In this document: one piece after another, positions 38,513 through 47,764 of the stretch
How positions within the stretch are numbered: the stretch's first letter is position 1
Layout of the letters: the number at the start of each line of letters is the position of its first letter
Assembly (NCBI RefSeq): GCF_027706845.1
Contig: NZ_JAQGCZ010000009.1
Span: 62,001-126,000, forward strand
Source of the DNA: Mycolicibacterium sp. BiH015
GTDB taxonomy: Bacteria; Actinomycetota; Actinomycetes; Mycobacteriales; Mycobacteriaceae
DNA length: 64,000 nucleotides
Direction of reading: 5' to 3'
The notes under the pieces: generated by a model
Seen by the model: the letters and a program-made list of their open reading frames with translations, nothing else
Databases searched by the model: none
Told to the model about the DNA's origin: nothing
Made by a program: the position numbers and the translations under genes

Positions 38513-40336
38513 TTGTCGGACGCCGATTTCGGCCGCTACAAGCTTGTTGAATTGCTGGGTCGCGGTGGGATGGGTGAGGTCTGGCGCGCCGAGGACGCGA
38601 TGACCGGGCGCGTCGTCGCGCTGAAGCTGTTGCTTCCGCAGTTCACCGACGACGTCGAATTCCAACGCAGGTTTCTCCAGGAGGCGCGGGCAGCTGCCGC
38701 GCTGACAGAGCCCCATGTGGTTCCCATCCACAGCTTCGGCGAGATCGAGGGGCGGCTGTTCGTGGACATGCGCCTCATCGAGGGCAGCGATCTCGCGTCG
38801 ATGCTCGACAGCGGGCCGCTGGATCCGACGCGTGCCGTGTGGATCGTCGAGCAGGTCGCCTCGGCGCTCAAGGCTGCTCATCAGATCGGTCTCGTTCACC
38901 GCGACGTCAAGCCGAGCAACGTTCTGGTGACCGAGGATGACTTCGCGTACCTCATCGATTTCGGCATCGCACGATCGGTGGGCGGCACCAGGTTGACCAG
39001 CACCGGGTCGGTGATGGGCACCTGGTCCTACATGGCGCCCGAACGGTTCGACGACGCGGAGTCCGATCCTCGATCGGATGTCTACGCGCTGGCCTGCGTT
39101 CTGCACGAGTGCCTCACCGGCGCCAAGCCGTATCCCGGGAACAGCCTGGAGAGCCAGTTCGCCGGTCACCGGATGTCCGCACCGCCGCGGCCGTCGGCGG
39201 TGCGCGCCGGACTTTCGGCGTCGTTCGACGAGGTCGTCGCGCGCGGGATGGCCAAGGATCCCGCCAAGCGATATCAGACCGCGACGGATCTCGCGCTGGC
39301 GGCGCGACAGGCCTGCGAGTCGCCGGCGGCAGCTGCGACGGCGCGCAGGCCGGCCGGCGGTCTCGAGGAATGGCAACAGCCGACCCAGCTGGCGCCGCGC
39401 CCGGCGACCGCGGGCCGCCGCCGCACGGTGCTGGTCGCCGCCGGGGCGTTGTCGATGACGGCGGTTGTCGCCGCGGCCGCCTTCGTGGCAATGCGCGCCG
39501 GCAGCGAGGGTGGCGCGGCCGCCCCTGGTCCGGCTGAAAGCAATGCGATATCTGCACTTCCCGGCGCGGCCGCCGAACCACCGCAGACGGTGCTGCCGTT
39601 CGGCACGATCAAGGACCCGCGCAACATCGCTGTCGATCCGGTCGGCGGCGTATTTCTCATCACCCACGAACCCGACCGGGTACTCAAGCTGGCCGCCGGT
39701 GCCACGACGCCGACGGAACTCCCGTTTCCCGAAATGGGGAATCCGAACGGTATCGCCGTCGATCCGGCGGGCAACGTCTACGTCGCCGACACCGACAACA
39801 ACCGGGTCGTGAAATTGTCGACGACCTCGAATGTTCAGACGGTGCTTCCCTTTTCGGATCTGTCGGGTCCCTCGGGGGTCGCCGTGGATGCAGCGGGCAG
39901 CGTCTACGTGGCAGACCTGTTCAACGGTCGGGTGCTCCAGCTCCCTGCGGGCTCGAACACGCAGACCGTGCTTCCGTTCACCGGTCTGCGTCGGCCCTCC
40001 TGTATCGCCGCCGACTCCGCGGGTTCGGTCTATGTCACCGACTGGAACCTCGACGACCAGGTGCTGATGTTGGGCCCGGGCGCGGCGAGCCAGACGGTGC
40101 TGCCGTTCACCGGCCTCAGCAACGTCGGGTGTCCGGCTGTCGATGCCGCGGGCAACGTCTACGTCGCCGATATGGACGGCAAGCGTGTCGCGGAGCTGCA
40201 ATCCGGCACCAACATGCAGTCCGACGTGCCCTTCACCGGTTTGCAAAAGCCGTTCGCCGTGGCTGTCGACAACACCGGGGCCGTCTACGTCACGGACATG
40301 GGCACGTTCCGCGTACTGCGCCTGGCTCCATCGTGA
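38513..40336 (+). CDS. PknD-like Ser/Thr protein kinase with extracellular NHL-repeat domain
   Basis: 607 residues. Kinase domain ~7-265 with all catalytic elements: glycine loop GRGGMGEVW, Lys38 (VALKLL), HRDVKPSN (Asp131), DFG at 149-151 and APE in WSYMAPERF. A juxtamembrane linker is followed by one membrane helix (~302-325). Outside lies a repeat domain (~350-607) with about six blocks of the form AVDxAGNVYVAD...QTVLPFTGL, the pattern of the NHL beta-propeller of M. tuberculosis PknD. It should sense an external signal and phosphorylate cytoplasmic targets. TTG start at 38513 has GGGGGA about 7 bases upstream. A second, similar gene follows after 22 bases. Confidence 0.95.
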   Translation: MSDADFGRYKLVELLGRGGMGEVWRAEDAMTGRVVALKLLLPQFTDDVEFQRRFLQEARAAAALTEPHVVPIHSFGEIEGRLFVDMRLIEGSDLASMLDSGPLDPTRAVWIVEQVASALKAAHQIGLVHRDVKPSNVLVTEDDFAYLIDFGIARSVGGTRLTSTGSVMGTWSYMAPERFDDAESDPRSDVYALACVLHECLTGAKPYPGNSLESQFAGHRMSAPPRPSAVRAGLSASFDEVVARGMAKDPAKRYQTATDLALAARQACESPAAAATARRPAGGLEEWQQPTQLAPRPATAGRRRTVLVAAGALSMTAVVAAAAFVAMRAGSEGGAAAPGPAESNAISALPGAAAEPPQTVLPFGTIKDPRNIAVDPVGGVFLITHEPDRVLKLAAGATTPTELPFPEMGNPNGIAVDPAGNVYVADTDNNRVVKLSTTSNVQTVLPFSDLSGPSGVAVDAAGSVYVADLFNGRVLQLPAGSNTQTVLPFTGLRRPSCIAADSAGSVYVTDWNLDDQVLMLGPGAASQTVLPFTGLSNVGCPAVDAAGNVYVADMDGKRVAELQSGTNMQSDVPFTGLQKPFAVAVDNTGAVYVTDMGTFRVLRLAPS

Positions 40337-40358
40337 CACTCGGGATCGGTGGTCAGGC

Positions 40359-42080
40359 GTGAACTTCGGTAGCTACGAGCTGCGCGATCTGGCGGGGCGA
40401 GGGGCGGCCGGTGAGGTGTGGAGGGCCTACGATCCGCGTGCCGGGCGCACCGTCGCGCTGCGCCTACTGCCGCCCGAGCTCTCCGACGATGCCGTGTCGC
40501 AACTGGTGGGCCGGCTTCGTATCGCCGCCGCGCTCAACGACCCTCACCTTGTGCCCATCCATGACTTCGGGCAGTGGGACGGGAGGCTCTTCGTCGACAT
40601 GCGATTCATCGAGGGCCGTGCCCTGACGTCGATCCTCGCAGCAGGCGCGATGCCGGTGTCCGCCGTCGTTTCCCTCGCTGATCAGGTCGCGTCGGCCCTT
40701 CGCACTGCGCACCGCGCCGGACTGGTGCACGGCAGCGTCCGCCCTTCGAACATCATGATCACCGGTGACGGCTTTGCTTACCTGGCCGATCTCGGCGTTT
40801 GCCCGGCCGAGGTGTCGACGGCGGCCGCATGGCCGTACCTGGCTCCCGAGCTGTTCGACGACACCGGGGCAGGCCCGGCTTCCGACGTGTACTCGCTGGC
40901 CTGCCTGGTGTTCGAATGCCTCACGGGCACAACCCCTTTCCCGGGTGCGACGCTGCAATCACTTGCTGTCGCCCACCTGTCAGCACCCCCGCCGCGACCG
41001 TCCCGGCACCCCGGCGTGCCGGCGGTCTTCGATGATGTGATCGCACACGGGATGGCGAAGAGTCCCCCAGCGCGATTCGCCTCTGCTCCTGCATTGGCCA
41101 CCGCGTTGCGGGCGGCCGCGCACAGCGGCGACTCTTCGAGCCAGGACGCACCGCCTATGCGGTCCAGCCGGTACCGGCGCGTGCTGATCGCAGCGGGGGG
41201 TGCTGCAGCGGCGGTCACGTTGAGCGTGGGCACAGTGATGCTCGCCCGCACGGCCGAGCCGGTGACGCCGAACAGCCGATCGACGGAAGTGGCTTCCTCA
41301 CAACAGCTTTCGGAGCGGCCCACGGTGTACGGGACGCAGCTCATCATGCCGTTCGACGGCCTGGACGGGCCCAAGAGTGTCGCGGTCTCCGACGGCGGCG
41401 ACGTCCTCGTCGCCGACATGAACAATGCGCGCGTGGTCCGGCTCGCCGCCACCGGGGTTCAGACCACCCTGCCGATCCCGGGGCTCACGCAGCCCGTCGA
41501 TGTCTCGATCGACCGGTCGGGAAACGTCTACGTCGCGGACTTCACCGCCCCGGCGGTGGTCATGCGCCTGCAGGCCGACGGCGCGGCGCTGGGCCAGGTG
41601 CCGTTCGTCGATGTCACGTACGCGAGTTCGGTGGCAGCCGACGATTCGGGAAATGTGTACGCGAACAGCTACGACGTCTCGCACATGGTCATGGTGCCCG
41701 GTGGCATCGGCGCGCAGAAGGTGGTGCCGTTCAACGGCGTGAACGTCGGAGATTTCGACATCGACTCCCGAGGCGACATCTACGCGGTTGACATCAACGA
41801 CGAGCGTGTGGTTCGCATCGACGCAGCATGGACGACGCAGACCGTGCTGCCCTTCACCGACGCCGATCCCGCGGCGGTCGCTGTCGGCGCGGACGGCAGC
41901 GTCTACGTCAGCGACATCTCCCACCGTGCGGTGATGAAGTGGACGCCGGGCACGGAGATGCCTGTGCGGCTGCCGATCACGGGATTACTTCGGCCCACCG
42001 GCATCGCGGTCGACGCTGCGGGCAACGTCTACGTGTCCGACCTTGACCTGGACCAGGTGCTGCAGCTGCCGGTCATCTAG
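40359..42080 (+). CDS. PknD-like pseudokinase with extracellular NHL-repeat domain
   Basis: 573 residues with the same layout as its upstream neighbour: kinase-like fold (~4-255), one membrane helix (~272-292, VLIAAGGAAAAVTLSVGTV) and ~6 NHL-type repeats (~320-573). Key catalytic residues are changed: the ATP-anchoring Lys is Arg35 (VALRLL), HRD is HGS (residues 124-126, no catalytic Asp) and DFG is DLG (Asp144 kept). The APE motif (YLAPEL) is kept. It is therefore predicted to be catalytically dead and perhaps a partner or decoy receptor of the active kinase 22 bases upstream. GTG 40359 is chosen because it lines up with the first kinase's start. The 3' end overlaps the convergent mmpL gene by 8 bases (42073-42080). 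Confidence 0.93.
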   Translation: MNFGSYELRDLAGRGAAGEVWRAYDPRAGRTVALRLLPPELSDDAVSQLVGRLRIAAALNDPHLVPIHDFGQWDGRLFVDMRFIEGRALTSILAAGAMPVSAVVSLADQVASALRTAHRAGLVHGSVRPSNIMITGDGFAYLADLGVCPAEVSTAAAWPYLAPELFDDTGAGPASDVYSLACLVFECLTGTTPFPGATLQSLAVAHLSAPPPRPSRHPGVPAVFDDVIAHGMAKSPPARFASAPALATALRAAAHSGDSSSQDAPPMRSSRYRRVLIAAGGAAAAVTLSVGTVMLARTAEPVTPNSRSTEVASSQQLSERPTVYGTQLIMPFDGLDGPKSVAVSDGGDVLVADMNNARVVRLAATGVQTTLPIPGLTQPVDVSIDRSGNVYVADFTAPAVVMRLQADGAALGQVPFVDVTYASSVAADDSGNVYANSYDVSHMVMVPGGIGAQKVVPFNGVNVGDFDIDSRGDIYAVDINDERVVRIDAAWTTQTVLPFTDADPAAVAVGADGSVYVSDISHRAVMKWTPGTEMPVRLPITGLLRPTGIAVDAAGNVYVSDLDLDQVLQLPVI

Positions 42081-44892
42081 GCCGCAGGCCGGTCTTGGCG
42101 TCGCGGAGCCGGAACGGCCACCAGAACCACCGTCCGAGCAATCCGGCGATGGCGGGCACGACGAAGGTCCGCACCACGAACGTGTCGATCAGCAGGCCCA
42201 AACCGATGGTGGTACCGATCTGCGCGATGCTGACGATGTCGCTTCGGATCAGCGCGAACATGGTGAGCGCGAAGATCAGGCCTGCCGATGTGACCACGGT
42301 TCCGGTGCCCTGGAAGGTGCGGATCATTCCGGTTCGCACGCCGGCGGCGCTCTCCTCCTTCAACCGCGAACTGAGCAGGAGGTTGTAGTCGGCGCCCACG
42401 GCGACCAGTGCGATGAAGCTGATCGGCGGAACCGACCAGTGCAGGTCGTATCCGAACAGACTCCGCCAGAACAGAGCGCTCACTGCGATCGCCGAGACAT
42501 AGGACAACGCCACCGTCATCACCACGGCCAGGCCCGCCACAGGTGAGCGAAGCAGCAGCGTCACGACGAGCACGACCAGCGTCAGCGCGACCCCGGCGAG
42601 AATCGCGAAATCGTGCCATACGGCTGTCTGCAGATCCCGCACCACGGACCCGACCCCGGCGACCTCGATGGATGCACCCTCGAGCGGGCCGTCCTTGGCC
42701 GTCTGTGCGACAGCGGATCTCACCTCCTCGGAAAGCCGCGCTCCGTCGGCGCCGAACACTTCTCCGGCACTGACCACCAGGAGGCGGGTCGCTCGACCGT
42801 CTGCGGAGAAGAGCAGCTCGAGCACGCGGCTGAAACGGGGGTCGGTCAACGCCTGCTCCGGCAGGAAGAACCCACCTTGGGAGGTGCCGCGGAAGCTCTC
42901 GGAAAGCTCGCGCGCGTAGGCGATGAGCTCGTCCAGTTGGGGTTTGAGGTTGCGCACGGCGCCCGATACGTCTGCGATCGACGTCTGCGCATCGCGCAGT
43001 GACACCCGCACATCGGCCACCACACCGCGGGCCGCGGCGATCGAGTCTCCCCCTCCCCGGGCGCCGTCACGCAACCGATCGAGCCCGTTGGCCAACCGTG
43101 CGGTCCTGGTCATCGCCTCGTCGACGGGTTCGAGCAGTCGCTCGACCCCTGCGCACACCAGAATGTCGGCGCATCCGGCGGTGGACCGGGCATAGTCGCG
43201 GAGCGGGTCGAGGTACTGCGCCGCGGCCCCCATGTATACCTCGGCCCGGCGCACCCCACCCGCCAGATCCGCGGTCACGCGGGCGATGTCGTCGAGGCGG
43301 ACCTGGCCGCGCTGTAGTCCGGTGTCGAGTCGTTGCAGAGACCTGTCCATCTCCGACAACGTCGCCAACGCGTCGTCGGCGCTGCCCACCCGCGCGGCGA
43401 CGTCGTCAGCGCTTCCGTCCAGCCGGTCGGCGATGCGACCGATCTGCGTGGTGATCTGGCTCTCCGGCAGAACTGAGCCCGCGGGGCGGCTTGCCGACTG
43501 CACGAGCCGAACGTCCGGTATCTCCAGCAGTTTTCGCGTCACCTCCTCGATGGCGATCAGACCGCGGGGGGTGCGTAGATCGTCGTCGACCCGGATCGAC
43601 ACGATGTCGGGGAGGATCCGGTTGGCTGGAAAATGTCGGTCCATCGCGGCGTATCCGAGGTTGGATTCCGTCGTCGACGGTTGTGCCCTGGTCTCGTTGA
43701 AGCTGACGGTGGTGACCACCAGCGGCAGCGCCATGACGAGGAGAGCGCCCACGGCGCTTGCCAGCACCGGACCCGGCCAGCGGGCCACGACGACACCGAC
43801 GCGGCGCCACCGCCTGCGCCGTGTTTGTGCCCGCGGCTCGGCCCAGCCGCGCCGGGCGGCGAGCGCGATCAGTGACGGCGTCACCGTCAGGGCCGCCAGC
43901 AGTCCGACGAGAAGGCTTATCGCACAGGGCAGTCCGGCACTGCGCAGCAGGCCCACCTGGGCGAAGTCCAGCGACGCCAACGCAAGTGCCACGGTGAGCG
44001 CGGATGCGGCGACCACGGGAGCAATGCTGCGGTAGGCCTGCCTTGAGGAGTCCTCGACGGACAGTCCTGCCCGTCTGAACTCGTGATAGCGGCCGACGAG
44101 GAACATCCCGTAGTTCGTGACCGCGCCGAGCGTGATCGAGGCGAGAAGATTCTCCGAGAACAACGACAGCTCGATGATCCGGTGGTCCCCCAGGAACGCC
44201 ACCACGGGACGGGCCACCGCGAGCGCGAAAGCGACAGGGAGAAGCGGGATCAGCGCGGTCACCGGCGAGCGGTACATGACGTAGAGCAGTACCGCGATGA
44301 CCAGGGCGGTGGCAGCGGTGTTGACAAGGGATTCGTTGCCGACGGACGACAGCTCGTCGGCCACCGTGGGCCCGGGCCCGGTGACGTAGACGTTCAACCC
44401 GTCGGGCGGACCGACGTCGGCGACGGTGTTGCGCACGGCGGTCACCGATCCGGCGGCCGGGGTGGTGCCGAGCTGGCCGTTGAGCCGCAGCAGGACGTAG
44501 ACCGCTCGTCCGTCCTCGCTTTCGCTCGCCGGCCGCGAGATCGGGTCGGTCCACAGGTCGATCGTGGAGTCGACGTGCTCAGGATCGGCTTCGAGCCTGT
44601 CGAGCAGTCGGGTGTAGTAGTCGCGGTCGGCGGTGCCGAGGCCGGTGTCGCGTTCCAGCACCACGTAGGTCAGATTGTTCGATGCGGAGTCGCCGAAGGT
44701 GGCGCCCATGTTCTGCAGGGCGACCGCCGACGGTGAATCCGGGGGGAGCATCGGGATGGCGTGGGCCCGGACAACCGAACCGATGTGCGGAACGAACACA
44801 GCGCCCATCACGGCGATCGCCAACCAGACGGCGATCACCAGGAGTGGATGCGATCGACAGACTCTGGACACCCGATCCAAGGAGTTGATCAA
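42073..44892 (-). CDS. MmpL-family RND lipid transporter
   Basis: 939 residues. MmpL proteins export lipids or siderophores across the mycobacterial inner membrane. The expected plan is visible: membrane helix at ~17-35, a large outside loop (~40-185), helices 2-6 (~190-365), a second outside loop with coiled coil (~395-700), and helices 7-12. In the proton relay the second pair is intact (Asp835-Tyr836, VGADYNLLL), but the first is Asn260-Tyr261 (VTNYGMFL) where MmpLs have Asp-Tyr. TTG 44892 has GGAG 7 bases upstream. It follows FAAL3 by 129 bases on the same strand, so its cargo may be made by the FAAL3/ACP/hydrolase genes. Ends overlap the pseudokinase gene tail to tail. Confidence 0.94.
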   Translation of the reverse strand: MINSLDRVSRVCRSHPLLVIAVWLAIAVMGAVFVPHIGSVVRAHAIPMLPPDSPSAVALQNMGATFGDSASNNLTYVVLERDTGLGTADRDYYTRLLDRLEADPEHVDSTIDLWTDPISRPASESEDGRAVYVLLRLNGQLGTTPAAGSVTAVRNTVADVGPPDGLNVYVTGPGPTVADELSSVGNESLVNTAATALVIAVLLYVMYRSPVTALIPLLPVAFALAVARPVVAFLGDHRIIELSLFSENLLASITLGAVTNYGMFLVGRYHEFRRAGLSVEDSSRQAYRSIAPVVAASALTVALALASLDFAQVGLLRSAGLPCAISLLVGLLAALTVTPSLIALAARRGWAEPRAQTRRRRWRRVGVVVARWPGPVLASAVGALLVMALPLVVTTVSFNETRAQPSTTESNLGYAAMDRHFPANRILPDIVSIRVDDDLRTPRGLIAIEEVTRKLLEIPDVRLVQSASRPAGSVLPESQITTQIGRIADRLDGSADDVAARVGSADDALATLSEMDRSLQRLDTGLQRGQVRLDDIARVTADLAGGVRRAEVYMGAAAQYLDPLRDYARSTAGCADILVCAGVERLLEPVDEAMTRTARLANGLDRLRDGARGGGDSIAAARGVVADVRVSLRDAQTSIADVSGAVRNLKPQLDELIAYARELSESFRGTSQGGFFLPEQALTDPRFSRVLELLFSADGRATRLLVVSAGEVFGADGARLSEEVRSAVAQTAKDGPLEGASIEVAGVGSVVRDLQTAVWHDFAILAGVALTLVVLVVTLLLRSPVAGLAVVMTVALSYVSAIAVSALFWRSLFGYDLHWSVPPISFIALVAVGADYNLLLSSRLKEESAAGVRTGMIRTFQGTGTVVTSAGLIFALTMFALIRSDIVSIAQIGTTIGLGLLIDTFVVRTFVVPAIAGLLGRWFWWPFRLRDAKTGLRPR

Positions 44893-45021
44893 ACGTTTGC
44901 TCCGAGTGCAGACTCCCGTGACGAACCCCGTGAAACTACCACGGCCGCAGTGGGCCGCAGCCGGTTTCGATGACCGGGCGTGACATGCTTTTCACGGGGC
45001 CCGGGCGAGGGAAGACCGGCC

Positions 45022-46668
45022 TCACCGGCAGACGTCGACCAGCGCGGCCGCCCGAGCCCGCTGGAGTTTGCCCGACGTGGTCTTGGGCAGGGTGCCCGGC
45101 GCGACCACCTGAACCGACCGGGGACTGTGGCCCACCGACCGTGTCACCACCTTCGTCACCTCGGACACGATGCGGCGACGGTGGTCCCCGTCCTCGTGAA
45201 GCGCCGACTCGGCCAGCACCGCGAATCCCTCGCGCGCCGAATCTCTGGCCGCGATCGCCACCGCGGCGACGTTGCCTTTGCGAACACCGGGGACGGTCGC
45301 CGCGGCACGTTCGATCTCGGTGGGGTGAATGTTGTTGCCGCCGATGATGATGACGTCTTTACTCCGACCGCAGATATGCAGCCGTGAGTCCTCGTCGAGG
45401 TATCCGATGTCGCCGGTGTCGAACCACCCGTCGGGGCCGGCGAGGTCGACGGGCCCGTTCTCGGTCACATAGCGCCGGGCGACGATGTCACCGCGGATCT
45501 CGATCGCGCCGACAGCACGGGCCGGCGGTACGCCGCCGGACCCGTCCCGGATGCGGATCTCCACCCCGTCCAATGCCGATCCCACCGACGTCACGATCGT
45601 CGATCCGGATTCGGCGGCCGAAGGCACCGCGAGCCGCTCGGAGACCAGCGCCTCCATGCTGATCCGGTCGCCGCACGGGTGCTCGCGCCACGACGTGGTG
45701 GTCAGCGCCAGCGTCGCCTCGGCCATACCGTAGGACGGCGCGGGCACCTCGGGCCGCAGGTAGAACTTCTCGCCGAGTTCGACGAACCGGCGGATCTCGG
45801 AGAAGTTGATGGGCTCGCCGCCGTTCACGGCGACTCGCAGGCTGCTCAAATCGAAGGTGCCGGGGGCCGCCCGGTCCAGGATCCGGTTCAGCACGGCATA
45901 CGAGAAGTCCGGCCCCGCCGTGATCGTGCCCCGATACCGCCCGATGAGATCCGGCCACACGCGGGGATTCTTGATGAAGTGATCCGGGGTGGTCGACACG
46001 ATTTCCAGGCCGAGGTGCATCGGCCACACGACGAACAGGATCATGCCCATGTCGTGGAAGAGCGGAAGCCAGCTGACCAGAACGTCTTCGTCGGGGTCGC
46101 AGTCGAGCACGGTCCGCATCGCCGCGCTCATCGCGCTCAGGTTCTGGAAGCTGATCTCGACGGCCTTCGGCGCCCCTGTCGATCCAGAGGTGAGCTGTCG
46201 CAGCGCGATGTCGGTATCGGCGGTCGGGCACGGCGCGGTCGGCTCGCCGAGTTCGAGCGTGCCGAGCGAGACCACCTCCTGCCCTGCCGCGCTCAGTGCG
46301 GGAGCCACGTCGGCGCACGGTTCCCCCACGACGAACAGTGACGGACCGAGCATGGCGGCGGCGCGCAGAGTGTCGCCGAACCACTGCTCGAGGTCGGTGC
46401 GGCCTGTTGGCTGCTGCAGGATGGTGACGGCCGCGCCGCGCATCCACACGGCCTGGACCAACGGCGCGACGTCCCACGCCTGACCGGCCAGAATCAGCAC
46501 CGAACCGCCCGGTCCGATTCCGAGTGCCGACAGCGCACCGGCCATCCGCAGTGCCCGCTCCCGAACCTCCGCCCATGTCTGCCGTCGAGGCGTACCGCCG
46601 ACGACCGACACCAGACCCCGCGGCGAGCACTGAGCCGACCTGTACAGCTCTTCGGTGAACCGGCTCAC
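45022..46668 (-). CDS. Fatty acyl-AMP/acyl-adenylate ligase FAAL3 beside a stand-alone ACP
   Basis: 548 residues, adenylate-forming family. Motifs: LTSGSTGAPKAVEISFQN, the FAAL-like VSWLPLFHDMGMI, PSYGMAEATLAL, FDTGDIGYL, IIGGNNIHPTEIE and C-terminal Lys in PKTTSGKLQRAR. It resembles FAAL and surfactin-type ligases more than acetyl-CoA synthetases, and the preceding gene is a free ACP, so it probably loads an acyl group on that protein. GTG 46668 is chosen because it starts 5 bases after the ACP stop; the ORF extends upstream only through the ACP gene. It is only distantly similar to FAAL1 and FAAL2. Substrate unknown. Confidence 0.9.
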   Translation of the reverse strand: MSRFTEELYRSAQCSPRGLVSVVGGTPRRQTWAEVRERALRMAGALSALGIGPGGSVLILAGQAWDVAPLVQAVWMRGAAVTILQQPTGRTDLEQWFGDTLRAAAMLGPSLFVVGEPCADVAPALSAAGQEVVSLGTLELGEPTAPCPTADTDIALRQLTSGSTGAPKAVEISFQNLSAMSAAMRTVLDCDPDEDVLVSWLPLFHDMGMILFVVWPMHLGLEIVSTTPDHFIKNPRVWPDLIGRYRGTITAGPDFSYAVLNRILDRAAPGTFDLSSLRVAVNGGEPINFSEIRRFVELGEKFYLRPEVPAPSYGMAEATLALTTTSWREHPCGDRISMEALVSERLAVPSAAESGSTIVTSVGSALDGVEIRIRDGSGGVPPARAVGAIEIRGDIVARRYVTENGPVDLAGPDGWFDTGDIGYLDEDSRLHICGRSKDVIIIGGNNIHPTEIERAAATVPGVRKGNVAAVAIAARDSAREGFAVLAESALHEDGDHRRRIVSEVTKVVTRSVGHSPRSVQVVAPGTLPKTTSGKLQRARAAALVDVCR

Positions 46669-46673
46669 GTGGG

Positions 46674-46937
46674 TCAGGACGCTTTGAGGACGTCCAGGCG
46701 TTGATCGATGAACTCGCCGACGTCGCCTACGGTGCGCATCACCGGAGCTTCTTCCGACAACAGCTCGACACCGAGTTCGGCTTCGCACGTGAGCATCAGC
46801 TCCAGCACACCGAGCGAATCCAGACCGAGGTCGGTCAGAGGTGTCTGCTCGTCGAGGTCGTCCGGTGCCCCTGGGGTGCATCGAAGAATCGCGGCGCTGA
46901 TGGCCGCGTAACCCTGTCCAGCGTGTCCGGTGATCAT
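46674..46937 (-). CDS. Stand-alone acyl carrier protein
   Basis: 87 residues, one carrier domain. The phosphopantetheine Ser41 sits in TDLGLDSLGVLEL, followed by an acidic helix II/III region (ELGVELLSEEAPVMRTVGDVGEF). ATG 46937 overlaps the stop of the hydrolase by one base (TGATG), and the FAAL3 start is 5 bases after its own stop, so the three genes are one unit. Such a trio with no PKS or NRPS nearby implies an acyl-ACP that is used by another enzyme or handed to a transferase. Confidence 0.93.
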   Translation of the reverse strand: MITGHAGQGYAAISAAILRCTPGAPDDLDEQTPLTDLGLDSLGVLELMLTCEAELGVELLSEEAPVMRTVGDVGEFIDQRLDVLKAS

Positions 46938-47764
46938 CAGTTCCTCTCGGTGACAGTGGAGGCCAGTTCCGCAGAGCCCTCGGCGACTTCGTCGAGGAAC
47001 GAGCTGACCAGGGTGACGAACTCGTCGGGTTTCTCGAACATCGGCGAATGTCCGACGGCGTCGATCTCGGCGTAGCGGCACCGGCGGAAGTACGAGGGTG
47101 CGATCCGCCAGGGTTCGGGCGGGGTGAGGCGGTCGTCGCTGCCCCACAGCAGGTAGGTGGGTGCCTCGATCTGGGCGAACAGGTGCCGGGCGTCGTAGTC
47201 GCGGGTCGCGCGAATCGAGCGCAACATCGCCAGCTTCTGGCCGGTGGAGGCGTTCAGAAAAGGCGCGTACGCCCGTTCGATGCGTTCCGGTGTGACGAGG
47301 TCCCCGTTGACGAAGAAGAACCGCTTCGCCTGCTCGGCCGCGAATCCCTTGGACACCGTATGGAGCTGGGCCGACGACAACGGCAGGGGCTCTTCGCCGA
47401 GCCCGGCCGACCCACTCAGGACAAGGGCGCTGACCATCTCGGGCCGGGCCGCGGCGATCTGCGTGGCGACCAGTCCGCCCAACGAATTGCCCGCAAGCAC
47501 AACAGGTCCCGGGAAGGTGGCGCGGATGACGTCGGCGACCTCGTCGACGAGCCGGTCGTGGTGGTGCACATGCGGGTGGAGTCCGAGATCGACCGAAAGG
47601 GCGGCTACGGGATGCCCCCGGCTAGCCAGAGCGGTGGCCACGTCGTTCCACAACCAGCCGCCGCCGGCCAACCCGGGGAGCAGAAACACAGGCTCGCGCA
47701 CAGTGCCCGAGGGTGTGTAGTAATCGATCGGCAGCGAGGCCACCGCATTCACTTTCTCAGGCAT
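46937..47764 (-). CDS. Alpha/beta hydrolase
   Basis: 275 residues. Classical fold: HG-like oxyanion region in LLPGLAGGGWLW (~29-39), nucleophile Ser94 in GNSLGG, an acidic residue at 210-211 (LLWGSDDRLTP) and His239 (GHSPMFEKP). It could be a thioesterase or acyltransferase acting on the acyl-ACP made by FAAL3, or an ester hydrolase; the sequence does not decide. ATG 47764 has AAGGA 9 bases upstream and is preferred to the longer frame. First gene of the hydrolase-ACP-FAAL3 unit. Confidence 0.92.
   Translation of the reverse strand: MPEKVNAVASLPIDYYTPSGTVREPVFLLPGLAGGGWLWNDVATALASRGHPVAALSVDLGLHPHVHHHDRLVDEVADVIRATFPGPVVLAGNSLGGLVATQIAAARPEMVSALVLSGSAGLGEEPLPLSSAQLHTVSKGFAAEQAKRFFFVNGDLVTPERIERAYAPFLNASTGQKLAMLRSIRATRDYDARHLFAQIEAPTYLLWGSDDRLTPPEPWRIAPSYFRRCRYAEIDAVGHSPMFEKPDEFVTLVSSFLDEVAEGSAELASTVTERN

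Noticed and set aside
38126..40339. 737-codon open frame on the minus strand
   Set aside because: Antisense to the intact kinase gene and running into secA2; repeats such as VGDVDVARG are the mirror of the NHL repeats, not a protein family.
40143..40358. Upstream extension of the pseudokinase gene
   Set aside because: These codons overlap the last repeats of the first kinase in another frame; the GTG at 40359 lines up with the kinase fold.
39590..42060. Tandem DNA repeat array
   Set aside because: The repeated strings are codons of NHL-type protein repeats (AVDxAGNVYVAD) with diverged third positions, not a satellite or CRISPR array.
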